Source: Symsagittifera roscoffensis (taxonomy: Eukaryota > Xenacoelomorpha > Acoela > Convolutidae). From it: 36,326 nt of DNA. The position numbers and the translations under genes were made by a program. Each line of letters starts with the position of its first letter. The first letter of the stretch is position 1. The stretch lies in NCBI RefSeq assembly GCF_963678635.1, contig NW_026971110.1:1-36326 (forward strand), in the 5' to 3' direction. Positions 8,180-17,986 of the stretch are shown here, one piece after another. The notes under the pieces are model-generated. The model had not been told where the DNA came from, did not search any database, and saw only the letters and a program-made list of their open reading frames with translations.

Positions 8180-10488
8180 TTACTGCGAAACTGGGAAAAC
8201 GCGGCTCAATTTGACCACAGGTCGAACTTTGAATCCAGTTGGCGTTTTCAGCTTCACTGAGCGGACTATTCCATCTTGTCCAGGAAAGGTTTCCACCACT
8301 TTAGCAAGAGGCCACAGTCCACGAGGTGTAAAATCCTCCAACATCCAGACCATGTCGTCGGGTTGCAAATTGGAAGTCGCAGAAGTCCACTTTGATCGTT
8401 TCTGCTGACCTGGTAAGTACTCTCGAAGAAAGCGATTCCAGAAGTGATCTGCGAGTAGTTGGGATGCTTTCCATGATTTTGACAGAGATAAATCCTTGTC
8501 CTTGAAGATACCAGGCGGTAAATTTGGAGTTCCACGACCAAGAAGGAAATGGTTGGGAGTGAGAGGCAGATCATCTTTGATGTCGTCAGACACATTGGTT
8601 AAAGGTCGTGAATTCATGGTTGATTCAATTTCGGTCGTGAAAGTAGCCAGTGTTTCATAGGAGAGTGTTCTTGATCCGATGACTTTGTACAGGGAAAGTT
8701 TAAATATCTGAACTAGTCGTTCCCAAGAACCACCAAAATGAGGGGCCGCAGGAGGGTTGAATTTCCATTCGAGTGATACGTCCAGCTGATTGATGCTTTC
8801 CACAAATTCTTTGTTCTTTTCCAAGTTGTCTAGACATTTCTTCAGCTCAGAATTGGAGCCCACAAAACTTGTCCCACAATCAGAAACCATTTTCGATGGT
8901 TTTCCTCGCCGGGCAAAAAAGCGTCTGATACAAAGAAGAGTGCTGTCTGTCGATAGTCCTAATGAGATTTCAAGATGCACAGCTCTGATCACTAAGCATG
9001 TGAACAGTAAAATATACGCTTGGTTTTGTTTTCCTTGAAGGATGATGGGAAAAGGTCCAACGTAGTCCAATCCAGTCGTTGCAAAAGGAAAATGATTTTT
9101 TGATGGCAGTCGATAAATTGGAAGATCTGACATCTGAGGGTAGTCGACTTGTTGTTGCATTCTTCTGCAGGGTATACAACTGTGTATGATACTTTTCAGC
9201 ATGACGCGGCAGCGAAGAATCCAGTAGTTTTCCTGTGCTATGGCCATTGCTTGTTCCTTTCCGCAGTGGGAATGTAGAACATGGATGTTAGCTAACAGCA
9301 GGCGAACATTGGGGTTTTCACCAGCGAGAATGATTGGATATCTAGCTGATAGCATGATAGGGGCACGCGTGAGACGTCCACGAGAACGCAGGATACCGAA
9401 GTTGTCCACAAACGGTGCTAATGTTCGAAGTCTACTTTTGCCTTCAATTGGTTTTTCTTTTTTGATGTCTGAAATTTCAGAGACAAAATCTGTCCTTTGG
9501 GCAGTTTTAATTATGAGAAAGTGCGATTTCGTTAGATGCAAGAGTTGAAGATCAACCTTCGACTGTTTGTTGATCTTCCGTTTGAGATTTTCTGCGAATA
9601 AGAAGCAGTATGCAACTGTCCGTATTAGTCTTTTCCAGTTGCTGAAGCGTTTGATGTCAAATATAGGCTCAAATTTAGCCTCTAATGAAGTAACGAATAC
9701 AGGAATGTTCTCAAGCCGAATGTTTTCCTGTGAAGGCCATTGAGAAGAATCGTTCAACAGAAATTCCGGTCCTAGTAGCCACCGACAGCTTGAGGTCATT
9801 TCTAAAGCAATGTATCCTCTGGTACCGTCGTCAGCAGGATTTAGCAGAGTTGGAACGTGAAACCACTGTTCAGGTTTAGAAACGTCTAAAATTTTCTGAA
9901 GCCGATTAGCGACGAAAATTTTGTGTCGTATTTCAGGTGTTCGCAGCCAATACAAAACAGTAGTACTGTCAGACCAGAAATAAGTTTTTTCAACTTTGAG
10001 GTCAATTTCCTCTGAAACAAAGAGCGATAGTTGGGCAGCATATACTGCAGCTTGCAACTCGAGATTGGGAATTGTAACACGTTTCATAGGAGCGACTCTT
10101 GTCTTTCCTATTATAAACTTCAAAGATGTGGAGCCGTCGCTGTAGACTATTCTTAGGTAGCAAACAGCAGCGAGAGCGAATTCTGATGCATCACAAAACG
10201 TGTGAAGCTGGATTGAAGAAGGGTTTTCTTTATCAAAGAAGTTCCTTTGGAATGAAACAGTTTCGAAATTTTCCATTTCGTCTACCCAAAGTTTGAAATC
10301 GGGAAGTTTATCCGTGTCTAATGGAGTATCCCACTTAACACCTTGTGACCAAACAGATTGGAGAACTTTTCGAATCCGAATTGTCAATGGAGCCACTATT
10401 CCGAGTGGGTCAAATAAAGAAGCGGTATACTTCAGGAGTTTCCGTTGCGTAGCAATGCCAATACGTAGAATTTTACAAACTTTTTGTT
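8180..10488 (-). CDS. pol: BEL/Pao Pol, 3' part: RT connection, RNase H and integrase
   Basis: The frame is open from about 10488 to a TAA at 8180 and has no own ATG; it continues the Gag-Pol frame after a one-base shift. It begins with the RT tail typical of BEL (SLFDPLGIVAPLTIR). RNase H follows (FCDASEFALAA, then IPNLELQAA and YFWSDSTTVLYWL). Next come the integrase zinc-binding domain (HVLHSHCGKEQA ... CIPCRRM) and its catalytic Asp, Asp and Glu (TTGLDYVGP, SDCGTSFVG, FGGSWERLV). It ends with a BEL-type integrase tail (DUF5641-like, LQPDDMVWMLED...RPVVKLSRVFP). All catalytic residues are present. The product would mature from a polyprotein and act in cytoplasmic particles and the nucleus. 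Confidence 0.93.
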
Positions 10489-13400
10489 ATCGATGAAGTA
10501 GCAGTCAGTGTTGGTATTCCAGTGAACACCGAGAACTCGTTGATGTTTAGGCGTTGGATCATTAGGGCTGACTAAAATATTTGGATCAATTGAATCCAGG
10601 AATGGTTTACTGTTTGAGTTCCACTTATTCAAGTTGAACCCACCTCGAGATAAAGATCCTCGTAGTTGTGTCATTTGTTGGAGGGCTTCTTCTACCGTTG
10701 ACGAAGTGACATACAAATCATCCATGTAGATATTCCGTTGAATGATTTCAGAAGCCAGAGGAAAGTCGTTTTTACTGTCTGATGCACATCGTCGTACTGC
10801 GTAGCAAGCCACGCATGGTGAGTCTGTGGCACCGAAAATGTGTCGTGTATATTCGTGAGTTTCTAATTTACCATTTTCTTTCCAAAGGTATCTTAGAAAA
10901 GGTCTATCCTTTGGGCTGACTAGCACTTGCATAAACATAGCATCTATGTCAGCAGATATTGCTATTTTATTTTGTCGAAAGCGAATTATGAGACCTGTTA
11001 AGTTGCACAAAAGATCGGGCCCTTTGAGCAAACTCGAGTTGAGGGATTTACCCTGAAAAATGCTGGAAGCATTTGAGACTCGTCTAACTTTGTCTGGTTT
11101 GTTGACATTTGTCACTGGATGATGCGGCAAATACCAAGATTTGATTGCAGTGTCATGTTTTGCATCTATTTTGGTGACAAAGCCTTTTTCTAAGTCAGTG
11201 ATGACTGTTGCGCGGTATTTCTCCCTTAAATCAGGTTTACTTTTAAGGCGAAATTCGAGGCTGTTGAGTTGCTTTTCAGCTAGCCAACGGTTATTTGGAA
11301 GATCAGTATCCTCTTTCCAAAGAAGGTCAATTTGATAGTGACCATCTACTAAAGTACAAGAGTTTTCGAGAATATCGATTGCTCTTTTATCCGATTTGGA
11401 GTGCGAGCGTTTTGAAGAAGCGATGCCTGTGTTTTCTATTTTCATCCAGTTGAGAACTTTCTGGTATAATTTTTCATCTAAGTTATTGTGTGAATGAACT
11501 TGTGTGAAGTTCACCGGAACAGATGGAACGGAATTATTTTGCGTTTTGTTCCGACCTGTGCATGTCCATCCCAAAAGGGTTTCGATAGCCCAGGGAACAT
11601 TCTTGGGGCCATAAACGGTATTTTTGATCTCATGATATTCTGGATTGTTGTTTCCGATGACTAGCGATATGCTATTGTCGTTTAAGTCCGGGTATTTAAC
11701 ATGCTTTAAATGTGGAAAATTGTTGCACATTGCGTTTAGTTGAAAAATATCAACTGGGGCCAAATTATTTTCATCTACCGTGAGTACATCATCGAGCGTC
11801 ATTGGAGTCGATGTGCTTTTGTATGGTCTAATTTGTACATCCACAGATGTAACTTGAACTGACTTGGTCTCATGATATCCAGATATGGGAAGTGAGTGCT
11901 TCTTGTTGACGTCCAAGCCTAGTTGAGTTGCCACTGAGTCCAGTAGTAGAGTTACGCAGCTACCACTATCTAAGAAAGCGTAGGTACAAAGTGTTTTATC
12001 ACCATTTGATAATTCGATTGGTACAAAAGCTGATTGACCTGATCTCTGACAAGCTATTGCGCGATTCACTGCAGCTTTACTAGGGTTTTTTCCATAAGTA
12101 TCAGAAGGATCGTGGAGTAGAGTGTGGTGTTTTTTACCACAATTATCGGTTCGACAGAGCGATTTCGAATTGCAGTCAGTAAACCTATGATTCCCTAGAC
12201 AGTTAAAGCATAAGTGCATTTTTCGGGCATGCTCTTTTCGTTGCTTAGGGTCTAAAGCTTTGAAGTGCTCGCATTTGTAGAGAGGTCCACAGGTGTCTCC
12301 ACTAGGACAAGCATTCGAGTTTACATTATTCTGAGCACGAGAGTTTTGTTGATCTCCCTGATGGTTAAAGCGCTGATTTTGATTTCCTACACCATTTGTA
12401 GTAAAACCATTAAAACGGGAACCACTAGGGTGTTTAGCGTTTCCAGAAGAATTGTTAAAATTGTTATTGTTTTGGTTTCGGAAACCTGTCGGAGGCATGT
12501 CGCGACACGCCTGTGCGTACCGTTGAAACCATTGTGCTAGATGTCTCAAGGAGGGTTGATCGTAGTCTTTGTCGATGACGAAGCGATTCCATTCTAATCT
12601 CACAGGGTCGGGAAGCTTTGCCAGAGCAGTGTTCAAGTTTGTTGTAAAACAAATATCGTGAACAAAACCAAGTTGCTCAAAAGTGTCCACTAAAGTTAGG
12701 AGAAAAGCAGAAAACTGCATGTATGATTCTGGTTGAGCCAGATTTGGAGGTTTGAAATTTGCAAGACGTTGCAAAAAAGAGTTGACAATTCTATTGGTAT
12801 TGCCAAAGTTTTCACGAAGACGTTGTAGTGCTAGTTCGTATGTGTCGCCGTTTGCACCATAACCAGCTATCATTAGTTTAGCTGGGCCAGTTACCAATGA
12901 TTGAAGATGGATCATCTTTTCAGTTGGAGACATATTAGAATTATGAATCGATGATACGAATACACCATACCAGTGCAACCAATAGTTGGGATTGCCATTG
13001 AAAATTGTAGGCTTCAGTTTTGGCACTGATCGACTGAATGTAGTAGAAGTGTCGCTTGAATTAGTTGCCAAAGCTCGATTGTTGTTGTTAGGAGGGTTTG
13101 CAGCACTAGCTTGTTGTGAGCTGTGGTTAGGAACATCACTAGCAAATGGATTTGAAAATGATTGGTCGCCTTGAAATGGCGCCGAAAGGTTGTCGTCAGC
13201 GGCAGCTGTTCTTGCATTGCCTTGAGTATTGTTGCTCATGGTTATAAGGTTGTTGTTTGGTATATCCATTATGTTTGCAGTCGGCATGGAGGTTGCGGTT
13301 TCCTGTGGGAAAATTGAAGTAGCATTTTCTTGAGCGCTGTTATTTGGAATTGTAGAAGTAGCAGGATTTGATACTTGTTTTTTCAAATATTTTTTCACTT

Positions 13401-13764
13401 TCATTGAAAATACTCGGATTTTCTGTTTCAACTGTACTGTCCAGTGAGAATGTTCTTCAAAATCGTGTTCAGAACCAGCCTGTAACATTTGATCGTTCAG
13501 GGTATCAAGTTTTTGTTGGAATTGAGACAATTCAGTGAACGTTTCATTGATGAGTTCAAGATCATCTTCTTCCTCGTAGATGTTGTTTTCGAGCATGTCG
13601 ATCAAAGTATTGATCTCCATTTCGTGATGACGTCGAAGCGAAACCAGTTTTCGAACGCCAGTCTCTTGAACGTTTTGATTGGTATCTTGCGTTTGGGTAC
13701 CATTTTGTTCCGAAGGATCGCTGTCATTGTTTTGCGTCGTTTTATTTCTACCGGATGGGGCCAT
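10432..13764 (-). CDS. gag-pol: BEL/Pao Gag-protease-RT
   Basis: 1,110 residues from the ATG at 13764 (context AAGGTATGG). A non-ATG extension to 13800 is not needed. Residues ~20-220 are Gln/Asn/Ser/Thr-rich. A capsid-like region follows (KLKPTIFNGNPNYWLHWYGV, typical of BEL Gag), then the Cys/His zinc cluster (CEHFKALDPKQRKEHARKMH, CFNCLGNHRFTDC), the aspartic protease (AFLDSGSCVTLL) and RT with YMDD at 10717-10728. The frame stops at 10432, inside the RT-RNase H link, because of a one-base shift within 10432-10488. An A5 run (T5 at 10481-10485 on plus) lies in that interval. BEL elements normally use one continuous frame, so this is a mutation or an assembly indel. Confidence 0.93.
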   Translation of the reverse strand: MAPSGRNKTTQNNDSDPSEQNGTQTQDTNQNVQETGVRKLVSLRRHHEMEINTLIDMLENNIYEEEDDLELINETFTELSQFQQKLDTLNDQMLQAGSEHDFEEHSHWTVQLKQKIRVFSMKVKKYLKKQVSNPATSTIPNNSAQENATSIFPQETATSMPTANIMDIPNNNLITMSNNTQGNARTAAADDNLSAPFQGDQSFSNPFASDVPNHSSQQASAANPPNNNNRALATNSSDTSTTFSRSVPKLKPTIFNGNPNYWLHWYGVFVSSIHNSNMSPTEKMIHLQSLVTGPAKLMIAGYGANGDTYELALQRLRENFGNTNRIVNSFLQRLANFKPPNLAQPESYMQFSAFLLTLVDTFEQLGFVHDICFTTNLNTALAKLPDPVRLEWNRFVIDKDYDQPSLRHLAQWFQRYAQACRDMPPTGFRNQNNNNFNNSSGNAKHPSGSRFNGFTTNGVGNQNQRFNHQGDQQNSRAQNNVNSNACPSGDTCGPLYKCEHFKALDPKQRKEHARKMHLCFNCLGNHRFTDCNSKSLCRTDNCGKKHHTLLHDPSDTYGKNPSKAAVNRAIACQRSGQSAFVPIELSNGDKTLCTYAFLDSGSCVTLLLDSVATQLGLDVNKKHSLPISGYHETKSVQVTSVDVQIRPYKSTSTPMTLDDVLTVDENNLAPVDIFQLNAMCNNFPHLKHVKYPDLNDNSISLVIGNNNPEYHEIKNTVYGPKNVPWAIETLLGWTCTGRNKTQNNSVPSVPVNFTQVHSHNNLDEKLYQKVLNWMKIENTGIASSKRSHSKSDKRAIDILENSCTLVDGHYQIDLLWKEDTDLPNNRWLAEKQLNSLEFRLKSKPDLREKYRATVITDLEKGFVTKIDAKHDTAIKSWYLPHHPVTNVNKPDKVRRVSNASSIFQGKSLNSSLLKGPDLLCNLTGLIIRFRQNKIAISADIDAMFMQVLVSPKDRPFLRYLWKENGKLETHEYTRHIFGATDSPCVACYAVRRCASDSKNDFPLASEIIQRNIYMDDLYVTSSTVEEALQQMTQLRGSLSRGGFNLNKWNSNSKPFLDSIDPNILVSPNDPTPKHQRVLGVHWNTNTDCYFIDNKKFVKFYVLALLRNGNS

Positions 13765-14107
13765 ACCTTGAACCAGGAGACGTAAACCAATACCTACCAA
13801 CTTATACCAGTATATGAATTTACCTTTACCAACCTACCAACTTATACCGAATACCACCGATGCTCGTAAGAAGGAGCGAAATAATGGATAAAGTTTAACC
13901 AATTACCACTGTACCTTAAAACTTGTACCTACCTCCGAGGGAAAATTGAGCGGTCGTTCAAAGTGTCCTCGGTATTAACAATTAACTGCGATTTTAAAGC
14001 TAGTCCAAGAACCTACCTGGTCCTACCAGCCTACCGACCCTACCTACCTACCAATTACCAGTATAAACGGCAAAAAAAACCGGGTGCAAAGATTAGCACC
14101 AATGAGT

Positions 14108-14128
14108 GTTGACCTCCCAGAGGACAAC
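14108..14128 (-). repeat. Leader hairpin copy 1
   Basis: 21-nt imperfect palindrome GTTGACCTCCCAGAGGACAAC. As minus-strand RNA it folds as two 4-bp stems around a U-U mismatch with a 3-nt loop. Confidence 0.65.
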
Positions 14129-14188
14129 TGAGGATGACGTATTTACCTACCTACCTGTCGCTATTTAGCAGACGACCGAATTGTGATT

Positions 14189-14209
14189 GCTGACCTCCCA
14201 GAGGACAAC
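14189..14209 (-). repeat. Leader hairpin copy 2
   Basis: Same 21-nt element with one change (GC at the start). In the minus-strand RNA this change turns an A-U pair into a G-U pair, so pairing is kept. In the plus sense it would be a C-A mismatch. Confidence 0.65.
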
Positions 14210-14288
14210 TAAAGTTGATGTACCTGTTTACCTACCTGTCCTAATACCGTAGATTTATCCCTGTGCAATAAAATTTGCACTTATACCA

Positions 14289-14309
14289 GTTGACCTCCCA
14301 GAGGACAAC
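14289..14309 (-). repeat. Leader hairpin copy 3
   Basis: Identical to copy 1. The three copies are 81 and 100 nt apart, between the tandem array and Gag. Confidence 0.65.
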
Positions 14310-14369
14310 TTGCCTTTATCGCTGTAGCGTAGCGAATGAGACGAACTAGAGTTGTTCGAAGCAGTTGAT

Positions 14370-15190
14370 GAGCTAAACGAAGCTCGAATGTAGCCACGAA
14401 CCCAGTGAGGCTCGAAGCAGCAGAGGAAATGAGCTCAGGTAAAGCTCGACAGGAAGCAGCCAAGAACCGAGGGGCTCAAAGCAGAAAATAAGGTGAGCTA
14501 AGACGAAGCTCGAATGTAGCCACGAACCCAGTGAGGCTCGAAGCAGCAGAGGAATGAGCTCAGGTAAAGCTCGACAGGAAGCAGCCAAGAACCGAGAGGC
14601 TCAAAGCAGAAAATAAGGTGAGCTAAGACGAAGCTCGAATGTAGCCACGAACCCAGTGAGGCTCGAAGCAGCAGAGGAAATGAGCTCAGGTAAAGCTCGA
14701 CAGGAAGCAGCCAAGAACCGAGAGGCTCAAAGCAGAAAATAAGGTGAGCTAAGACGAAGCTGGAATGTAGCCACGAACCCAGTGAGGCTCGAAGCAGCAG
14801 AGGAAATGAGCTCAGGTAAAGCTCGACAGGAAGCAGCCAAGAACCGAGAGGCTCAAAGCAGAAAATAAGGTGAGCTAAGACGAAGCTCGAGTGTAGCCAC
14901 GAACCCAGTGAGGCTCGAAGCAGCAGAGGAAATGAGCTCAGGTAAAGCTCGACAGGAAGCAGCCAAGAACCGAGAGGCTCAAAGGAGAAAATAAGGTGAG
15001 CTAAGACGAAGCTCGAATGTAGCCACGAACCCAGTGAGGCTCGAAGCAGCAGAGGAAATGAGCTCAGGTAAAGCTCGACAGGAAGTAGCCAAGAACCGAG
15101 AGGCTCAAAGCAGAAAATAAGGTGAGTTAAGACGAAGCTCGAATGTAGCCACGAACCCAGTGAGGCTCGAAGCAAGCGGAATAAGTGAGT
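14370..15190. repeat. 126-bp tandem repeat, about seven copies
   Basis: The landmark AGCTCGAATGTAGCC recurs at 14381, 14507, 14632, 14758, 14884, 15010 and 15136: six intervals of 125 or 126 bp. Copies differ by a few substitutions and one-base indels; the outermost copies decay at the ends. The array lies in the BEL leader. On the minus strand a 42-codon period stays open, but the predicted peptide is repetitive Leu/Ser/Phe and is not supported as a gene. Confidence 0.92.
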
Positions 15191-15344
15191 TCAGATAAAG
15201 CTCAAACAAATGTCATGTCGAAGAACAATGACGAAAATTGAGAGTCCAAAAAGAACTCGAATCAGGTAACCAAGGAGTCGGGCAATAAGAAAGCAAAAGT
15301 GTCAGAAAACACTTGAAGGAAGGAAGCAATGAAGGAAGCAAAGG

Positions 15345-15600
15345 GCCAAGAAAGGCTCGGAAGGAATATACAAGGCGTCAGATAAGACTCGGAAGGAATG
15401 AATGAATGAGTAGGGAAAGACTCGGAAACGAACAACAAATGGGTCGAGAAAGACTCGGAAAGGAATGAAACATTGAGTCAGAAAAGACTCGGAAAGGAAC
15501 GCAAAAGGCAATAAAGACTCTGAACGGAATGAAAAATGAGTCGGGAAAACTGAAGTTTTTTCATAAATGAGTCACAAAAGACTCGGAATAGCAAAGCAAC
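15345..15600. repeat. Degenerate ~35-bp repeats (AGACTCGGAAAGGAA type)
   Basis: AGACTCGGAA-like cores recur near 15350, 15387, 15419, 15451, 15486, 15517 and 15577, spaced mostly 31-37 bp, with GAGTC-like words between them. The repeat unit shares short words (CTCGGAA/CTCGAA) with the adjacent 126-bp array. Confidence 0.7.
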
Positions 15601-15916
15601 AAAAAACGAATTGAAAGGGGAAAATTGATGAAAATAACTTAATACATTATTCAAAGTAAATGAAGCTATGAACAATTGAAACGTTTAAAGTTTACATGGG
15701 TTAGAAATCAAGAGCAATAATTTATCTTTTTTTTTTTTTAAATGTAAATCAAATAAACTGCGATTAACTGTAAATAAATGAAATAATATTGTAATGGGGA
15801 AGTATTATAACAAGATATAATAAACCGCAGACGTAAAAACTGGGGAGGAAAAACAGTAACTAACCATAAATTTTTGGTTGTGGGGGAATAAAAAACACAG
15901 TGTAACGAGCTAATCA

Positions 15917-15934
15917 AAACTTTTTCGGGCGCCA
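15917..15934 (-). promoter_or_regulatory. Primer-binding site, tRNA-Lys-like
   Basis: Read on the minus strand, one base inside the 5' LTR, is TGGCGCCCGAAAAAGTTT. Its first 11 bases match the complement of the 3' end of tRNA-Lys(UUU), the primer used by several retroviruses. The match fades after that. Confidence 0.75.
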
Positions 15935-15935
15935 A

Positions 15936-16373
15936 TATAATAATTGGGTATATTACCTGAGGAGAGTAGTACACCAATTGTTAGTAAGGGTAGTTTTAAG
16001 GGTTGAGTCAAAGGAGTTCCATGCAGTTGGGCATCAGTTGAGTAAGTACATGAAAAATAATACAATAGTAAATCAGGGATAAAACTAAGGTAAATATAAT
16101 ATCATAAATAGGGATATTATATTACATGGTACGGGGAATACTAAAAGGCGAACGTTAGAAAAAGGGGAACTGTTAATAAGGGGGTTATTCAGAAAAGTTG
16201 ATATTAATCCCGAGTTTTCGTATAAATTGAAACATTATTTTACTCTGAAAGTTTGTCATTTCCTTGTAAGTCATGCTGTTTTTGAAAAGTTGAGAGAAAC
16301 GAGTGAGTCAGCTTGGCTGTAATGTCAAAAGTCAAGTTGAGAGAAAGGTGACCTTAATTGTTTACAATTAACA
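15936..16373 (-). repeat. BEL element 5' LTR
   Basis: 438 bp, identical by eye to 7489-7926. It carries the promoter for the minus-strand transcript. Confidence 0.95.
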
Positions 16374-16378
16374 AGACC
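16374..16378. repeat. AGACC target-site duplication, right copy (BEL element)
   Basis: Exact repeat of 7484-7488 at the outer edge of the right LTR. Confidence 0.9.
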
Positions 16379-16420
16379 ACTAATTCGGATAGTAAAATAG
16401 AAATTTTAAACATAGGAGAT

Positions 16421-16443
16421 NNNNNNNNNNNNNNNNNNNNNNN
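16421..16443. other. Assembly gap (23 N)
   Basis: Run of N in the ~125-bp stretch between the BEL and Gypsy elements. The true distance and sequence are unknown. Confidence 0.99.
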
Positions 16444-16500
16444 ATTTTGATTGCCACTTTATCGCGACTTAATCCCACAACTAACAGTGGACAGGTGCAT

Positions 16501-16503
16501 CTA
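16501..16503. repeat. Possible target-site duplication (CTA), left
   Basis: CTA precedes the left LTR and also follows the right LTR (36324-36326), where the window ends. Only three bases match; longer duplications are excluded by the left flank. Confidence 0.4.
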
Positions 16504-16892
16504 TGTGACATTCGACCAGAATGGCCAAAATGCAATTTATGCAGACTTCGAATTTTTAGCAGTAGGCCTTCCGAGTTGATGATTTCGAAGGATTAACGAC
16601 GTTATTCGGATGATTGGCAGAACGGTGAAGGTCAGGATATTCCCGTATTTTAAAATTTTAAATTTTCGAAGTGATGACGTAATATTTCTGAGAAGCGTCA
16701 GAAGCGGCCATTTTAGAAAAGGAACTAAGAAAAAACAGAACAACTTTATCTGTGATTGCGAACAGAACGAAAATCGAGATTAAAGAAAAACGACAACGAA
16801 CTACAATAGCAGAGAACGTTCCAAGTTGCAAGTATTGTGCTGCTACAATAGTTGCAAGGCCGTTGCCAACAACGGTGAAGGGTGAGAACCAG

Positions 16893-16957
16893 CCTTCCGG
16901 ATTGGCGTGAAATTGAACTTAAGGAGCTTGATTCACTGGATTCAAGAATCCGGAAGG
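16893..16957 (+). promoter_or_regulatory. U3 inverted pair CCTTCCGGATT ... AATCCGGAAGG
   Basis: Two perfect 11-bp inverted arms (16893-16903 and 16947-16957) lie just upstream of the TATA box. The same half-site recurs many times in the leader. The pair is conserved in the 3' LTR (35792-35802 and 35846-35856). It is likely a paired binding site for a DNA-binding protein. Confidence 0.6.
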
Positions 16958-16984
16958 GTTTCGGGACTGGAACTTTTAGCCTTT

Positions 16985-16992
16985 TATATAAA
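16985..16992 (+). promoter_or_regulatory. TATA box in 5' LTR
   Basis: TATATAAA, 27 bp downstream of the inverted pair. The matching site in the 3' LTR is 35884-35891. Transcription would start roughly 25-30 bp further on. Confidence 0.6.
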
Positions 16993-17437
16993 CTTTTAGC
17001 TTCTTGTCATGTCCTGAATTGAATTTAATTAACAACTGGATTCATTTTGATAAGGATGAGAAGCTAGGAGTGGGGGAAAGGGTTGATCCATCTTCGATGG
17101 AGATGATGGTTTTTATCTACTGAACAAAAACAATAGTAATATAATAAGTAGTAGCCCTGTTTTTAGGAGTGACCTCGTGGTCTGGGGATACTGAGACCCA
17201 GCCATGAGCTCACTAATTTTGCATGTAATTCAGTTAATTTGAGCGTTCTTGTCGAAGCCGGAGAACAGTAACGTTTTTGTCGACCTGATGTAAGAAAGAC
17301 CACCGAAAAGTACTGGCTTGGTAGAGACGGTGAAAAACATGCAAAGCTCTGTTTAGACGCTAGCCAGTCGTCTTAAGACTTAGTTTTGTTATCCGTCGAT
17401 ATGTATCTTCCGGGCGAATGTTACATGTATGTTTTTA

Positions 17438-17455
17438 TGGCGCTCCTGGGTGTTA
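17438..17455 (+). promoter_or_regulatory. Candidate primer-binding site
   Basis: The first TGG after the 5' LTR begins TGGCGCTCCTGGGTG, 12 bases inside. PBSs begin with TGG (complement of tRNA CCA), but I cannot name the tRNA. Confidence 0.35.
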
Positions 17456-17986
17456 TTCTTTCATAACATCATGACCGGCGGAACCGTTAACGAGCACTCC
17501 GCGCCGAGCGGATGCTCACATTAACGCCCTTCATAGGCCTAAACAGCCGGGGCGGAAGGGTAGTTCGGAACGCGGAAGCCTTCTGGATTACCGTGAATAG
17601 TTTTTTAACCTAGTTAAGACCGAAAATTCACGAACCAGGAAGGGTGGGGGGAATCATGAACCCCTCATCCCCTGAGTGGTTTGTGACCAAAAACACTTAA
17701 AGATATAAGCAAAACCAAACAAAAAGTAGTATAGTACCCAAGAAAAACAAAAAACATAAAAAATAACCGAAAAAACCAAAAACAGTAAAAAAAAGTAAAA
17801 AATCAGTAGAAATCATCCCCCCAGACAAGATGTGATTCAACCCCCCCGTTTGTTGTTGATAGATATATTGTTGTTACAGGCATTTATATCAATCAGGATC
17901 GTTACGATCAGTTTTGTAGCCCGTTTGTGAGGCTTGTACTGTAGGGTTATTTGAGCATTTAAGCACGTTAATGATAAATTGCGCTC

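Larger units (their letters stand above)
13765..15935. other. BEL element 5' leader (non-coding), repeat-rich
   Basis: Sequence between the primer site and Gag. From Gag outward it holds TACC/GGTA-rich stretches (13785-14060 and 14140-14250), three hairpin copies, a 126-bp tandem array, an array of degenerate ~35-bp repeats and an AT-rich end. Long frames here are by-products of the 126-bp period (a multiple of three) and are not called as genes. Confidence 0.8.
7489..16373 (-). mobile_element. BEL/Pao LTR retrotransposon, full length, very young
   Basis: 8,885 bp bounded by two 438-bp LTRs that read as identical, with a 5-bp AGACC duplication outside them. The order on the minus strand is LTR, tRNA-Lys-like primer site, 2.2-kb repeat-rich leader, Gag, aspartic protease, RT, RNase H, integrase, purine tract, LTR. 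The Cys/His cluster, RNase H style and integrase C-terminal domain are of BEL/Pao type. One frameshift splits pol. No env-like ORF is present. Confidence 0.95.
16504..17425 (+). repeat. Gypsy element 5' LTR
   Basis: 922 bp, TG...CA with near-perfect 9-bp inverted ends. It contains a TATA box and a perfect inverted pair of CCTTCCGGATT. It differs from the 3' LTR at about 16622 (C/G), 16760 (G/T) and a G-run near 17072. Confidence 0.95.

Noticed and set aside
14498-15175. 225-residue minus-strand ORF rich in Leu/Ser/Phe
   Set aside because: It follows the 126-bp tandem repeat (42 codons per unit), stays open only because the period is a multiple of three, lies in a retrotransposon leader and lacks a plausible start.
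16537-16743. 68-residue minus-strand ORF present in both LTRs
   Set aside because: Its duplication simply reflects the two LTRs; no independent evidence of coding.
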